Source: Chromatiales bacterium (GTDB lineage: Bacteria; Pseudomonadota; Gammaproteobacteria; Chromatiales; Chromatiaceae). Taken from it: a DNA stretch of 64,000 bases. Shown here in pieces: positions 1 to 8,461 of the stretch. The notes below the pieces were generated by a model that was not told the origin of the DNA, did no database searches, and was given only the letters and a program-made list of their open reading frames with translations. Numbering within the stretch: the stretch's first letter is position 1; each line of letters begins with the position of its first letter. The translations under genes and the position numbers were made by a program. The stretch lies in assembly GCA_028284585.1 (NCBI GenBank), contig JANQRK010000040.1, forward strand, positions 1 to 64,000. Direction: 5' to 3'.

Positions 1-310
1 ACTAGGGTACGGACTGAGGCACCGGCTTCTAGCGAAAGCTGCCGGCAACGGCTACTCCCCTGTACCTGTGGTTACCGCGCCAGTCGTCGACTCTACCCGA
101 TTCAGCGACGCGGGTGTTTTTCAGTCAGTCTTGCGGCCTATTCGGTGCCAGGCACCCGGTTGCTGCGGCGCAGCGCGATGACAGAGGCGACTTGCCTGGC
201 AGATTCGCCTGCCGGAGGCTGTTGAGAAGCGAGTTTGCACGGCGGCAGGCAAGCGTTGACCTCAGCCGTCTGGCTGCGGGTCGTCGAGGCCGGTCATGCG
301 GATGCGGGAG
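1..310. other. No gene seen; flank of IS1380 transposase
   Basis: GC-rich stretch at the left edge, downstream of the minus-strand transposase. The two short plus-strand ORFs here have arginine/cysteine-rich translations typical of GC-rich out-of-frame sequence. The left end of the IS must lie here, but I could not find a convincing terminal inverted repeat. Confidence 0.5.
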
Positions 311-1735
311 CTAACGCGGCGGTGACCAAGCAGGATAACGCTGGAAATAGGCCAGGATCTGCGCGATGTCTTGGGCATACGGATAGGCTTCGGAGAAGGA
401 CAGCCAGACCTTGCGAACAGTGATGCGCAGTCGTGCACCGATTTTCAACAGCCGCACCCGAATGGTCGCGCTTTGCGCTTTTGCATGGACGGTTCCGGCC
501 AAGCCCAGCCGGCGCAGGCCATGCATCAGCACATAGGCGAATGACGAGAAGTACAAGCGCAGCTGGTTGGCGCGCATTGTTGCCGTACTGGTGCGATCGG
601 CAAACAGTCCCAGTTGCTGTTCCTTTATGCGGTTTTCCATGTCGCCGCGCGCGCAGTAGAGCTTTTCATAGAGTCGCTTGGCGCTGGCCTCGCGTGCCGT
701 CAGATTGGTGACGACAAAGCGTGTATTGGCCTTGTCAGGCAGGTATTCCGCCTTGCCGATGACGCGCCGTTCACACGACCAGGACTTGCGCGTTTTATAG
801 CGGAAATCGCGAAACCGGCGTGCGGGTCTTCCGGTATGCTCATGGGCAGCACGGGCCTCTTCCATCGCTTCACCCAGCGCGCGCTGCAACCGTTTATTCC
901 GTGCCAGACCCAGCACATAGCGCACGTTATGGGTTTCGCACCACGCCATGATCGCCTCGCGGCAGAAGCCGGCATCGCCACGGATCACGATGCGTGTCTT
1001 CGGCCAACGGGCGCGGACCTGGCTGACGATCCGGTCCAGCTCGTCGATACTGCCCGCTGAGCCATCCCGACTCGATGGCCGCAGCCGTGCACACAGCAGG
1101 TGCTCGCCACAGAAGATGTACAGTGGCAGATAGCAATAACAGCGGTAATAGCCGCGGAAGAAACGCTCCTCCTGGTGGCCGTGCAATGGATCATCGGTGG
1201 CATCCAGGTCCAGCCAGATCTCGCGCGGCGGTTTGCGGTGTGATTCGAGAAACACATCGACCAGCAGACGGTCGAGTGCATCGGGATCGGCCGCAAGCCG
1301 CTTGTAGCGATCCGTTGTCGCCGATTCCGGTGTGCTCAACTCCAGACGATTGAGCGAATTCGACGCCGCCAACGGATTGCCACGATCCTGATCACGCACC
1401 CGGGCCTCACCGGTCAGGTCCTGCTTGCCGACCAGCAGCGCCAGCACGCTGTCCTTGCGCAGTACATCGTGGTCGTTGAGATCTTCATAGTCCAGCGCCA
1501 GGCCATAAACCCGTTGTGCGACCAGTGCCACTACGCTGTGCTCGATCGCATTGGGGTTGCGATAGTCGCTGAAGCAACCGGCCAGCCGTTCCAGCAGGCC
1601 AAGGCGTTGATCCACCTCCCGCAGCAGCAAACCACCACCATCGGAGGTGATGCGGCCGCCGTCGAATCGGCCAATCACCTCGCGTCGGCCAAGGGCGTGA
1701 AATTCCAGCTGCTCCGGATTACACTCTGTTTTCAT
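311..1735 (-). CDS. IS1380-family transposase (DDE)
   Basis: Intact 474-residue DDE transposase. It catalyses excision and insertion of its own IS. The N-terminal stretch with FDGGRITSDGGGLLLREVD and the later DYEDLNDHDVLRKD block are characteristic of the IS1380 family. Candidate catalytic acidic residues are the LDLDATDDPLHG block near residue 175, the RGDAGFC block near 250 and the RGDMENRIKEQQ block near 365. The length is normal for the family and there is no frameshift, so this is the only transposase in the window that looks potentially active. The start codon follows a short inverted repeat. It lies upstream of the cytochrome locus on the same strand but is functionally unrelated. Confidence 0.9.
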   Translation of the reverse strand: MKTECNPEQLEFHALGRREVIGRFDGGRITSDGGGLLLREVDQRLGLLERLAGCFSDYRNPNAIEHSVVALVAQRVYGLALDYEDLNDHDVLRKDSVLALLVGKQDLTGEARVRDQDRGNPLAASNSLNRLELSTPESATTDRYKRLAADPDALDRLLVDVFLESHRKPPREIWLDLDATDDPLHGHQEERFFRGYYRCYCYLPLYIFCGEHLLCARLRPSSRDGSAGSIDELDRIVSQVRARWPKTRIVIRGDAGFCREAIMAWCETHNVRYVLGLARNKRLQRALGEAMEEARAAHEHTGRPARRFRDFRYKTRKSWSCERRVIGKAEYLPDKANTRFVVTNLTAREASAKRLYEKLYCARGDMENRIKEQQLGLFADRTSTATMRANQLRLYFSSFAYVLMHGLRRLGLAGTVHAKAQSATIRVRLLKIGARLRITVRKVWLSFSEAYPYAQDIAQILAYFQRYPAWSPPR

Positions 1736-1801
1736 AGGCCTCTCTTGTTTGTTGTCGGTAAGTGCTTGGTCGCTCTTACTTTATGCAACAAACAGAGGCC
1801 T
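1736..1801. repeat. Inverted repeat upstream of IS1380 transposase
   Basis: AGGCCTCT...TTGTTTGTTG at the transposase start pairs with CAACAAACAGAGGCCT about 30 bases upstream, with a short bulge. It could form a hairpin over the promoter or 5' leader of the transposase, or include the IS terminal repeat. The matching copy at the other IS end was not found, so its role is open. Confidence 0.45.
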
Positions 1802-1825
1802 ATTTCTATGCCTGCGGTGACCGAT

Positions 1826-1917
1826 GCGGGCTAAGCGCGCCACCTCCGCTTCTAGCTCACGCACCTTCGCCGCCAAGGGGTTGCGTTCGCGCGGCTTAGC
1901 TCCCCCGCTTCTTGGAG
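1826..1917 (-). pseudogene. Remnant of a transposase or coiled-coil reading frame
   Basis: Read on the minus strand, this piece gives ERNPLAAKVRELEAEVARL, a coiled-coil-like stretch of the kind found in the N-terminal orfA part of IS3-type transposases. It has no start and runs straight into the IS1380 leader, so it may be what that IS interrupted. Identification is weak. Confidence 0.25.
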
Positions 1918-2019
1918 AACAGCCCCCGCAATGAGCCCTTACGGCGGGCTTTGCGTCACGTGGTCAAATGCAAGCTCCACAAGCCCTCGCGGCGCAGCAA
2001 TCGGCCGACCGCCCCCGGC

Positions 2020-2448
2020 TCAGCGCAGGGCCACCGGCCGGCCTTCAGCCCGCTCCGCGGCGGTGATGCGCATGAGCAGGAGCAACACCAGGATCAGGAA
2101 CACCGCATCGACGATGGCGATTGACAGATAACCTAGCGGTGCACCGAAGACCAGGACCATGACGGTGAAGTAGGTCGCCCCGCACAGCCGTGACGGGATG
2201 CAATGAAACCAGGCGTTGGCTCGGTAGCGATCCAGGTCCCAGGCGGCGGGGATGTAGAACACGCTGATGATAAACAACAGCATGCCGCTGGCCCTGGCCA
2301 GAATGGTGTCGGTCAGCGGTATGCCGAGCAGTGAGAAGATCAGCTCCGGGAAAAAGAACAACGGAATGACGAACAGCATATTGATCCCGATTCCGGTCCA
2401 GATGACCCGCGGCAGGGCGCGACGCGGGTCGGCGAAGAGGGCGGTCAT
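2020..2448 (-). CDS. Small polytopic membrane protein of unknown function
   Basis: 142 residues with four hydrophobic segments (about 15-40, 45-68, 88-108 and 108-130) and short polar loops, consistent with an inner-membrane protein. The start at 2448 is supported by a strong AAGGAGGT Shine-Dalgarno sequence about seven bases upstream. It is the last gene of a minus-strand cluster with two diheme cytochromes and an OYE flavoprotein, only 27 bases after the cytochrome stop, so it is probably co-transcribed. I do not recognise the family. It could be a membrane partner of the cytochromes or an unrelated accessory protein. Confidence 0.75.
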   Translation of the reverse strand: MTALFADPRRALPRVIWTGIGINMLFVIPLFFFPELIFSLLGIPLTDTILARASGMLLFIISVFYIPAAWDLDRYRANAWFHCIPSRLCGATYFTVMVLVFGAPLGYLSIAIVDAVFLILVLLLLMRITAAERAEGRPVALR

Positions 2449-2475
2449 GGTGGTACCTCCTTTTGGCGGCTGACT

Positions 2476-3963
2476 TCAAAGGGTTTTAAGATACGCCAGC
2501 AGCGCCTCCTTGTCGGTATCGGGCAGCTCGGTTCCGTAGCGATGGCCGGTATTGTCATTGCCGGGCAGCGTGGTGTCGTAGGCATCGCCGACGCGCTCGG
2601 CCTCGGGGCCACTGGAGACGAAGCCCCCGTCGGCGGCATTGATCAGGTCGTAGCCGCGATAAAACAGCCGCGGGCGCTTGGCCGGCGGTCGCAACATGTC
2701 GCGCAGCGTCGGTACTGAGCCGTTGTGGAGGTAGGGTCCGCGCAGCCACAGTCCGATGTGGGGCACGGCCACGTAGCCGTCGACGTCGCGGAAACCGCTG
2801 AAACCCCAGTCCTCTCCCTTGCCGCCGTAGCCGTTGTAGCGCTCGGCTGCCTCGGTCGTCCACATATCGACGCGGTGGCGGTCGGTGCCGACTTCTTCGA
2901 TCGGGATGACGGTGCGAAAGCGCGACCCTTGGGGGCTGTGGCAGTCCGCGCAGTGCTGGCCATACAGGGCCCCGCCACGGGCCAGCACACCTGCATCCAC
3001 GTGGAAGGGATCGTCGGCCGGTCGCTCACTGGAGAATGGCGACGGCGGTGGTTCGAGCCTGCGCACATAGTCCTCAATGCGCCCGAGGCGCTCGCGCACC
3101 GAGGCGCGCCGGTAGTTGCGCCAGCTCATGCCATCGCCGACGGCGCCGGTGACCACGACCTCGTGCAGGCTGGTGCTAAGTCCGTCCCAATGGAGCGAGC
3201 GCGCCTGGCCGGCGGCATTCTCGCCCTCGGCGAGGTCTTGACGCCAAAGCGGCATCATGTCGGAGTTGCCGATGGTGCCGTCGTTGCCCATGCGCAGGAT
3301 GCCGTACTTGACCGGGTTGAACGGGTCGATGCGCCCGCGCAACCAATCGGGGTTGGCATCGCTCCATGCAAACGCCATGGCCTGTTGCCGCAGCGCGCGC
3401 TTGGTCGCCGGGATGAACAGGTAGCGATAGGTCAGGCGTTGCCACCAGGGCATGTCGTAGATCAGGGTGATGGCGTCCATCAATGTGTCGGCGTTGAACC
3501 GGGGGTCGGCGCCGGCCTGGGCCAGGAAGCGCGGGTAGCCCTGCACCGCAACCCGGTTGCCGGGGCCGGCAACGACCAGCCTCGGCAAGCCCTCTGGGCT
3601 GAGCCGATAGCTGCCCTGATGGCAGAACGCACAGTTTATGGAGACCCGCTCGGTGCCGACCACCTTCTTGGAGAAGCCCACCGGAAGCTCTGCGCCTGGC
3701 GCCCAGAACAGTCCTAGGGACGAGTAGCCGCTAGGACCGGGTAGGTAGTCGTTGAACAGCGTCGGCAGCACCCGCCAGATCCAGTAAGGGATGCCCTGGG
3801 CACCCTCGTTGCCAATGGAGCCGTGATTGAATTCGGCTGCCATGTCGCCGCCGAAGTCGGACTGGGCGACGGTGCGGAAAGCGATCATCCAGATCCCGAC
3901 GGCTAGCAGGACAAGGACCAGCGCCAGCGCCAGCAACCGGCGAACCAGCTTCGATTTGAACAT
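2476..3963 (-). CDS. Membrane-anchored diheme c-type cytochrome
   Basis: 495 residues. An N-terminal hydrophobic segment (about 8-30) acts as a signal-anchor, placing the protein in the periplasm. Two CxxCH heme-binding motifs are visible: CAFCH near residue 113 and CADCH near 337. The C-terminal GPYLHNGSVPTL block is typical of the MauG/bacterial cytochrome c peroxidase and RoxA-like superfamily. By family knowledge such proteins are heme oxidases, peroxidases or oxygenases; no substrate can be read from sequence. The start is preceded by GGAGAG. It is a diverged paralogue of the next gene upstream, sharing the GSIGNE/GSIGSE...GIPYW block, so the pair arose by duplication and may act together with the OYE enzyme. 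Confidence 0.85.
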   Translation of the reverse strand: MFKSKLVRRLLALALVLVLLAVGIWMIAFRTVAQSDFGGDMAAEFNHGSIGNEGAQGIPYWIWRVLPTLFNDYLPGPSGYSSLGLFWAPGAELPVGFSKKVVGTERVSINCAFCHQGSYRLSPEGLPRLVVAGPGNRVAVQGYPRFLAQAGADPRFNADTLMDAITLIYDMPWWQRLTYRYLFIPATKRALRQQAMAFAWSDANPDWLRGRIDPFNPVKYGILRMGNDGTIGNSDMMPLWRQDLAEGENAAGQARSLHWDGLSTSLHEVVVTGAVGDGMSWRNYRRASVRERLGRIEDYVRRLEPPPSPFSSERPADDPFHVDAGVLARGGALYGQHCADCHSPQGSRFRTVIPIEEVGTDRHRVDMWTTEAAERYNGYGGKGEDWGFSGFRDVDGYVAVPHIGLWLRGPYLHNGSVPTLRDMLRPPAKRPRLFYRGYDLINAADGGFVSSGPEAERVGDAYDTTLPGNDNTGHRYGTELPDTDKEALLAYLKTL

Positions 3964-3981
3964 TGCTCTCTCCGGTCGGTG

Positions 3982-5568
3982 CTAGAAGGTCTTCATGTAC
4001 TCGACGATGGCGTCCTTGGAGGCCGCGGGCAGGTCGGTGCCGTAGGCGGGGCCCGCATGGCCACTGTTGCTGTTGCCGGGGAGGCGGGTATCGAACAGGA
4101 AAACCGCGCCCGGCGCCTGTGTCGGCAGGCTTTGGTCATAGCCGACCCGGTCCCAGTCGAAGACATCGTTTCCGCGGTAGAAGGTCGCGGGACGCTCGGC
4201 TGGCGGATCGAGCAGGGCACGCAAGGTGGGCACCGAGCCGTTGTGCAGATAGGGGGAGCGTGCCCAGATGCCGTCCAACGGCTGATTGGCGTAGCCATCG
4301 GTCTTTTTAAAGTGCGCGAAACGCGCGCTGCACAAGCGCGTTTCGCAATCGTCGCCGGGGTGCGGGTAGCTGGCGTAGAGCAGATTTTGATCGCCAGCGA
4401 ACTCCGGTGTGTAGGAGCGCCAGCGACCGGGGTCGGTGCCGATGGCCGCCAGCGGCTCGACTTCGCCTAGGCGTGGATAGCGGGCGCGGTCGTAGTCGTA
4501 GCTGCCGTCGGTGCCGGGTCCACCGTGGCAGCTGGCGCAGTAACGCGCATAGAGCGGGGCGCCCGAGGCGGCCTTGGCTTGGTCGATGCGCTCGGTCGGG
4601 AAGGCCGGCGCCGGCAGCTCCCAGAGCCAGTCGCGCACGCGCTGAAGGCTGGCCATGTCGATGGTGGTGGGCGTGACGCCGGCGCCCAGCGATGCGCTCA
4701 GATTGCGTTCTTCCACCGAGGCGTTGTTACCGTCCCAGTGCAGGTTCATGCCCTGGCGCGGGCGCTGCATCCAGATCGATGGGTAGTCTGCGGCGCCGGC
4801 AAGTTCGGCGTCTGGGATGCGCGTCATATCATAGTTGAACTGGATCTTCTTGTACGGGTTGAAGGTATCGACCCGGCCCGGACCCCAGTCGTGACCCAGG
4901 GCCGCTTGACGGTCCAGGAAGCGCAGCTGCCCCTCGAGATCCAGCAGACCGGCACGGACCTGGTCGATGACGACAAAGCGGTACAGTAGTCGCTTGAGCA
5001 GCCCCAGGTCGCCGCCGACCACCTCAATCTTCTCGAACACGTAGTCCGGCTGCCAGCGATTGTCGACGGCGGCGGCCCGCATGAACTGTATAAAATCGAA
5101 TAGCCGGAGGTTGTTGGCTGGCGCCCCAAGAATGAGCTGCTGCTCGCCGCCCGGCTCGGCGCGCACCGTGCCGACGTGACAGACCGAGCAGTTCAGCCAG
5201 ACTCGTTCAATGCCAGCCACCTTGCGCCTCGAGGTGCCGATCGGCAGGTCCTTGCCGGGCTCGTAGAGCAGGCCGAAGGCACGGTAATCCGCCGGGGCCC
5301 CGTCGGGCAGCTTGTCGGCGAACATCCTCGGCAGGGCCTGGAACATCCAGTAGGGGATGCCGCTGACGGGCTCGCTGCCGATGGACCCGTATTTGAAGTG
5401 CTCCACCGGATCGGCGTAGGTGGTTGGCACGGTCAGCACCAAGAACCTGTAGACGACAATGCTGCCCAATACGAGGATCAGCGCCAGCACCAGCCACGAC
5501 AGGTACCGCCACTTGCGCGAAGCACGAGGACGGGGCGGGGTCTCGGGGTTAGTCGCGGCGGCGGTCAT
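3982..5568 (-). CDS. Membrane-anchored diheme c-type cytochrome (paralogue)
   Basis: 528 residues with a cytosolic N-terminus, one transmembrane anchor (about 24-46) and a large periplasmic part. Heme motifs are CSVCH near residue 133 and CASCH near 350. The SPYLHNGSVPTL block recurs near the C-terminus, as in the downstream paralogue. It shares length, motif order and the GIPYW block with the 495-residue protein but has extra sequence between the second heme and the C-terminal block. The genes are 18 bases apart. A role in periplasmic electron transfer or oxidative attack on a bulky substrate (RoxA/MauG-like) is plausible but inferred. The neighbouring flavin reductase-type gene suggests a small catabolic pathway. 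Confidence 0.85.
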   Translation of the reverse strand: MTAAATNPETPPRPRASRKWRYLSWLVLALILVLGSIVVYRFLVLTVPTTYADPVEHFKYGSIGSEPVSGIPYWMFQALPRMFADKLPDGAPADYRAFGLLYEPGKDLPIGTSRRKVAGIERVWLNCSVCHVGTVRAEPGGEQQLILGAPANNLRLFDFIQFMRAAAVDNRWQPDYVFEKIEVVGGDLGLLKRLLYRFVVIDQVRAGLLDLEGQLRFLDRQAALGHDWGPGRVDTFNPYKKIQFNYDMTRIPDAELAGAADYPSIWMQRPRQGMNLHWDGNNASVEERNLSASLGAGVTPTTIDMASLQRVRDWLWELPAPAFPTERIDQAKAASGAPLYARYCASCHGGPGTDGSYDYDRARYPRLGEVEPLAAIGTDPGRWRSYTPEFAGDQNLLYASYPHPGDDCETRLCSARFAHFKKTDGYANQPLDGIWARSPYLHNGSVPTLRALLDPPAERPATFYRGNDVFDWDRVGYDQSLPTQAPGAVFLFDTRLPGNSNSGHAGPAYGTDLPAASKDAIVEYMKTF

Positions 5569-5587
5569 GATGGTCTCCGCGGTCGGT

Positions 5588-5707
5588 TCAGTCGAGGATC
5601 ATCCAGAGGATGAGCCCCAATAGCAGGGCGCGGACGATCCACTGATAGCGGCGGTAGACTCGCTCGACGGGGGTCATCGGCGGTTCCGTGGTGGTGAACT
5701 TACTCAT
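5588..5707 (-). CDS. 39-residue single-pass membrane peptide
   Basis: This ORF is too short for the supplied track. It reads MSKFTTTEPPMTPVERVYRR followed by a hydrophobic segment (IVRALLLGLILWMIL) and a TGA stop. The start at 5707 has a good AGGAGCG Shine-Dalgarno sequence that overlaps the end of the OYE gene. It lies between the OYE gene and the first cytochrome, with about 20 bases to the latter, so it is placed as a co-translated subunit or assembly peptide. Small single-span peptides often accompany membrane cytochromes, but the function here is unknown. Confidence 0.65.
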   Translation of the reverse strand: MSKFTTTEPPMTPVERVYRRYQWIVRALLLGLILWMILD

Positions 5708-5717
5708 GGCGACGCTC

Positions 5718-7118
5718 CTAGTCATTGAAGGTTAGGCGCGAAGAGGTCGGCGGGTCAAACACCGACATCACCGTCTTAATCATGTTGGCGTGGCGCTCTT
5801 CGAAATCGGCGCCGTCGTAGCGCGAGAGTTCGTAGCAGCCGAGAGGGTTCTCCAGGTCGTTGAGCAGGCACTTGTTGCAGTAGCTGCATTCCTTGCCAGG
5901 GTCCGGCCCGTCTTGGCGCTCCAGGATATACGGCAGGTCAGGGTTGGCGATCAGCGGTCGGGCGATGCTCACGCCGTCGCAGGCGCCGTCGTCGATTGCC
6001 CGAGCGATGTTGCTCGCGTGTTGGAAGCCGCCGGTACAGAGCACCGGCACCGAGACCTGTTGCTTGACTGCGCGGGAATAGTCGAGGTTGATGCCCTCGA
6101 TCACCGGGCCACGACGGTATGTCCAGTAGCGGCGGAACAGGGGTCCCAGCAAGGGGTCGCCGAAAACGAACTGGTTCAGTCGGGTGCGCACCCCTTCGGA
6201 CAGCATGCCGTCGTACCAGCGCGAGGCGGAGCGCACGGGCAGGTCGCCGGGGGGGTTGCGCGGGTGCGGGAAGGTGCTGCCGCTAGAGATATGGAAGGCA
6301 TCGACCCCGTTGCCGCTGTCCTCGAGGATGCGGCAGATTTCGACATTCTCTTCCAGGCTGTTGCCCTTGGGCTGCCAGGGGTAGAGCCAGTCGTTATGAT
6401 CGACGCCGTTGATCTTGATCTGCAGATGGAAGTCGCGACCGCATTCCTTGCGGATGGCGCGAACGATCTCGAGCGCAAAGCGTGCTCGGTTGGCCACCGA
6501 GCCGCCGTAGTCGTCTGTCCGATCGTTGATGCCGGAACTGAGGAACTGGGTTATCAGATAACCATTGGCCCCGTGCAGCTCGACGCCGTCGAGACCGGCA
6601 GCGCGGGCGCGGCGGGCACCGGCGGCGAACTGGCCGATAACCTCGTCGATCTCCTGTTGGGTCATGGCCCGACACAGCAGGCCGTGGAAGAAGTCTTTCT
6701 TGTTCGTCGAGCTGAGCTTGTTGTGATAGATGTTCTCAATCCCGCCCAGATCCTGCTGGCGACCGGAGTGGCTAAGCTGCATGATGAATCGGCAGTCGTA
6801 GCGGTGCACCCGCTCGGCCACCAGGCGCCAGAACGGGATTTTGTCGTCGTCATCGATGGTGGCGTAGCGGAACAGGATGCGCCCGCGGATGGCCACGGGG
6901 CAGTACGACGAGATGATGGTGCCGACCCCGCCGCGGGCGAATTGCTCCTCCCAATTGATGCGGGCATTGCCGCCGTGGCCGTTGTAGTCGTCGAACATGC
7001 CGGCGATGTTGGAGCGGAACAGCCGGTTCTTGGAGGTGAAGCTGCGAAACTCGAGCGGGCTGAAGATGGTCCTTTTGTGACGAGCATGATCGGCGGAGGC
7101 GTGGCTGTTGACGGACAT
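5718..7118 (-). CDS. Old-Yellow-Enzyme family NADH:flavin oxidoreductase with Fe-S motif
   Basis: About 466 residues. The N-terminal TIM barrel resembles OYE/2,4-dienoyl-CoA reductases: VELHGANGYLITQFLS supplies the active-site region, NDRTDDYGGS the family signature, and VPVLCTGGFQ the FMN phosphate region. A C-terminal CSYCNKC followed by a fourth Cys eleven residues later (PLGC) looks like the [4Fe-4S] motif of the 2,4-dienoyl-CoA reductase branch. The FAD/NAD domain of full-length dienoyl-CoA reductases is missing, so electrons must come from elsewhere. I chose the start at 7118 (MSVNSH), preceded by GAGGG, rather than the track's upstream ATG. It is first in the cytochrome cluster; the substrate is unknown. 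Confidence 0.85.
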   Translation of the reverse strand: MSVNSHASADHARHKRTIFSPLEFRSFTSKNRLFRSNIAGMFDDYNGHGGNARINWEEQFARGGVGTIISSYCPVAIRGRILFRYATIDDDDKIPFWRLVAERVHRYDCRFIMQLSHSGRQQDLGGIENIYHNKLSSTNKKDFFHGLLCRAMTQQEIDEVIGQFAAGARRARAAGLDGVELHGANGYLITQFLSSGINDRTDDYGGSVANRARFALEIVRAIRKECGRDFHLQIKINGVDHNDWLYPWQPKGNSLEENVEICRILEDSGNGVDAFHISSGSTFPHPRNPPGDLPVRSASRWYDGMLSEGVRTRLNQFVFGDPLLGPLFRRYWTYRRGPVIEGINLDYSRAVKQQVSVPVLCTGGFQHASNIARAIDDGACDGVSIARPLIANPDLPYILERQDGPDPGKECSYCNKCLLNDLENPLGCYELSRYDGADFEERHANMIKTVMSVFDPPTSSRLTFND

Positions 7119-7489
7119 GGCTCGAACCCTCGGTTGGTGGATTGCGCATTGACGGGACGGCAAATGGCCCTTGGCGTTAAGTTTACTCGTCGAATCTTGC
7201 GACGGTGAGGTGGCCGCATCGCCGCCTGGGTGTTGGTAGCAACGAGGGCCTCATCGAAATCGCCGAGGTCGCGGTGTTACTGGCGTAAACGAATACCTTA
7301 GGGAGAACTTGCCACGTTTGCATCGAACGGCTCAGCGCTGATCCTTACGCTTACGATCTGTGTCGGACTCGGCAGAGTATAGCGGACGGCTGGGGTGGCA
7401 GCTCCCGGAGTTGACGAATAAACCGATGTCCCCTCATGCCGGGAGCGGATAGGGCGACGCCGAGCGCTAGGGCCGACGCTGCCGCGCTT
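7119..7489. other. Intergenic stretch with no gene seen
   Basis: Upstream region of the OYE-cytochrome cluster. It should contain the promoter of that operon. I see no ORF on either strand with plausible protein composition and no clear RNA structure. Confidence 0.45.
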
Positions 7490-7800
7490 TCAGCGACGGC
7501 TGGCTATGCGCGGGTCCGGGCGGCGAAATCGAGCCGCTTTGCTTGCGCTTGAACTCCTGATGTTGCCAGTGCCGGTTGGGCGGACGGCTCTCCGCTGTCG
7601 CCGAGCAGGTGCGGCGCCAGGGCGACGATGCGCATCAGTTATGCGCCAGCGCATGCAACAACAGCACACAACGGACTTTGGTCTTGCCATGCACCCGCAA
7701 GCGCGTGAGGACACGCTCTCGCGACGCATTGGCGGTGGCGGCGCGCGCTCTTAAGCGCTTCGCGTCGCTCGTATTCGTCCATGCCGTATCCAAAGTGCAA
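7490..7800 (-). pseudogene. Degraded C-terminal remnant of an IS transposase
   Basis: On the minus strand the sequence reads LRVHGKTKVRCVLLLHALAHN. After a one-base shift it continues LMRIVALAPHLLG, a block typical of transposase C-termini of the IS1182/ISNCY type. No start codon and no catalytic region remain. The supplied ORFs over this span are shadows of the broken frame. It marks an old insertion at the border between the cytochrome locus and the ICE-derived genes. Confidence 0.4.
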
Positions 7801-7841
7801 GATCCACCCTGTTGTACGACAGAACCTGAAAACGGCGAGCG

Positions 7842-8461
7842 TTACTCCTCTTCGTTCACATCAGCGGAGCTGCTGCTATCGGTGGCGGTCCGATCGAGTG
7901 CTACCCCCCTGGTTGCCTGTTGTTCCGAGTCCAATAGACAACTCAGACATTCGCCTACCCGAGCCTGCAATCCTTCGTTCGTGAGCATGATGCCGTTTGC
8001 ATAGTCGCCCGGCGCCAGCGCGGCGGATAGGGCCCGACGACAGTCCTCCCAGGCCGGCGTGATTGCATCAGCACTCAGCGCCGAGCGCTTGATGATGAAA
8101 TCATTGCTGGCGCCATCGAGACGTAACCGAGCGACTCGGCATTGTTCTGCGGTCGGGACCGTTGGCGGATCAGTGGCCACCATGCGGTGTGCGGAGGGTG
8201 GTCGCGTTCATCCACATAGTGTATCGAAGTCCGAGCGTCGGTTTCTGGACGGATAGATTGCGGCTGGGGTCGCATCGACGCGCCGGTGCGAGCCAACAAC
8301 GTTTCGACCTCCGCCTCGCTCCCAGCAACAGAGTGCCGCAATAACAAATACGGCCGTGTGGGGGCGTCAGGCAGGGAGAAAAGCATCGCTGCACAGAACG
8401 CGATTGTGAGCAACCACAACGACGCTTGAACACCTCGTCTGATAAGCCACAACAGGCCCAT
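7842..8461 (-). pseudogene. Frameshifted membrane-anchored protein downstream of DUF1173
   Basis: Two overlapping ORFs (8075-8461 and 7842-8183) look like halves of one gene. The first starts with a hydrophobic segment (LLWLIRRGVQASLWLLTIAF) and reads sensibly to about HYVDERDHPPHTAW. The other frame then takes over with DPPTVPTAEQCRVARLRLDG and continues to the stop. A single indel near 8170-8190 would join them into a protein of about 205 residues. Its ATG follows the DUF1173 stop directly, so it belonged to that operon. Two independent genes overlapping by about 110 bases is the less likely reading. The function is unknown. Confidence 0.5.

Noticed and set aside
300-1835. Possible direct repeat GATGCGGGAGCTAA / GATGCGGGCTAA as IS1380 target duplication
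   Set aside because: The copies differ by an indel, are longer than the 4-5 bp typical for the family, and no matching inverted ends adjoin them.
2725-3717. 330-aa plus-strand ORF opposite the first cytochrome
   Set aside because: Antisense shadow of a GC-rich gene. The minus strand has heme motifs, a signal anchor and a ribosome site, while this ORF has none.
5790-7208. 472-aa plus-strand ORF opposite the OYE gene
   Set aside because: Antisense shadow. The minus strand shows OYE and Fe-S motifs.
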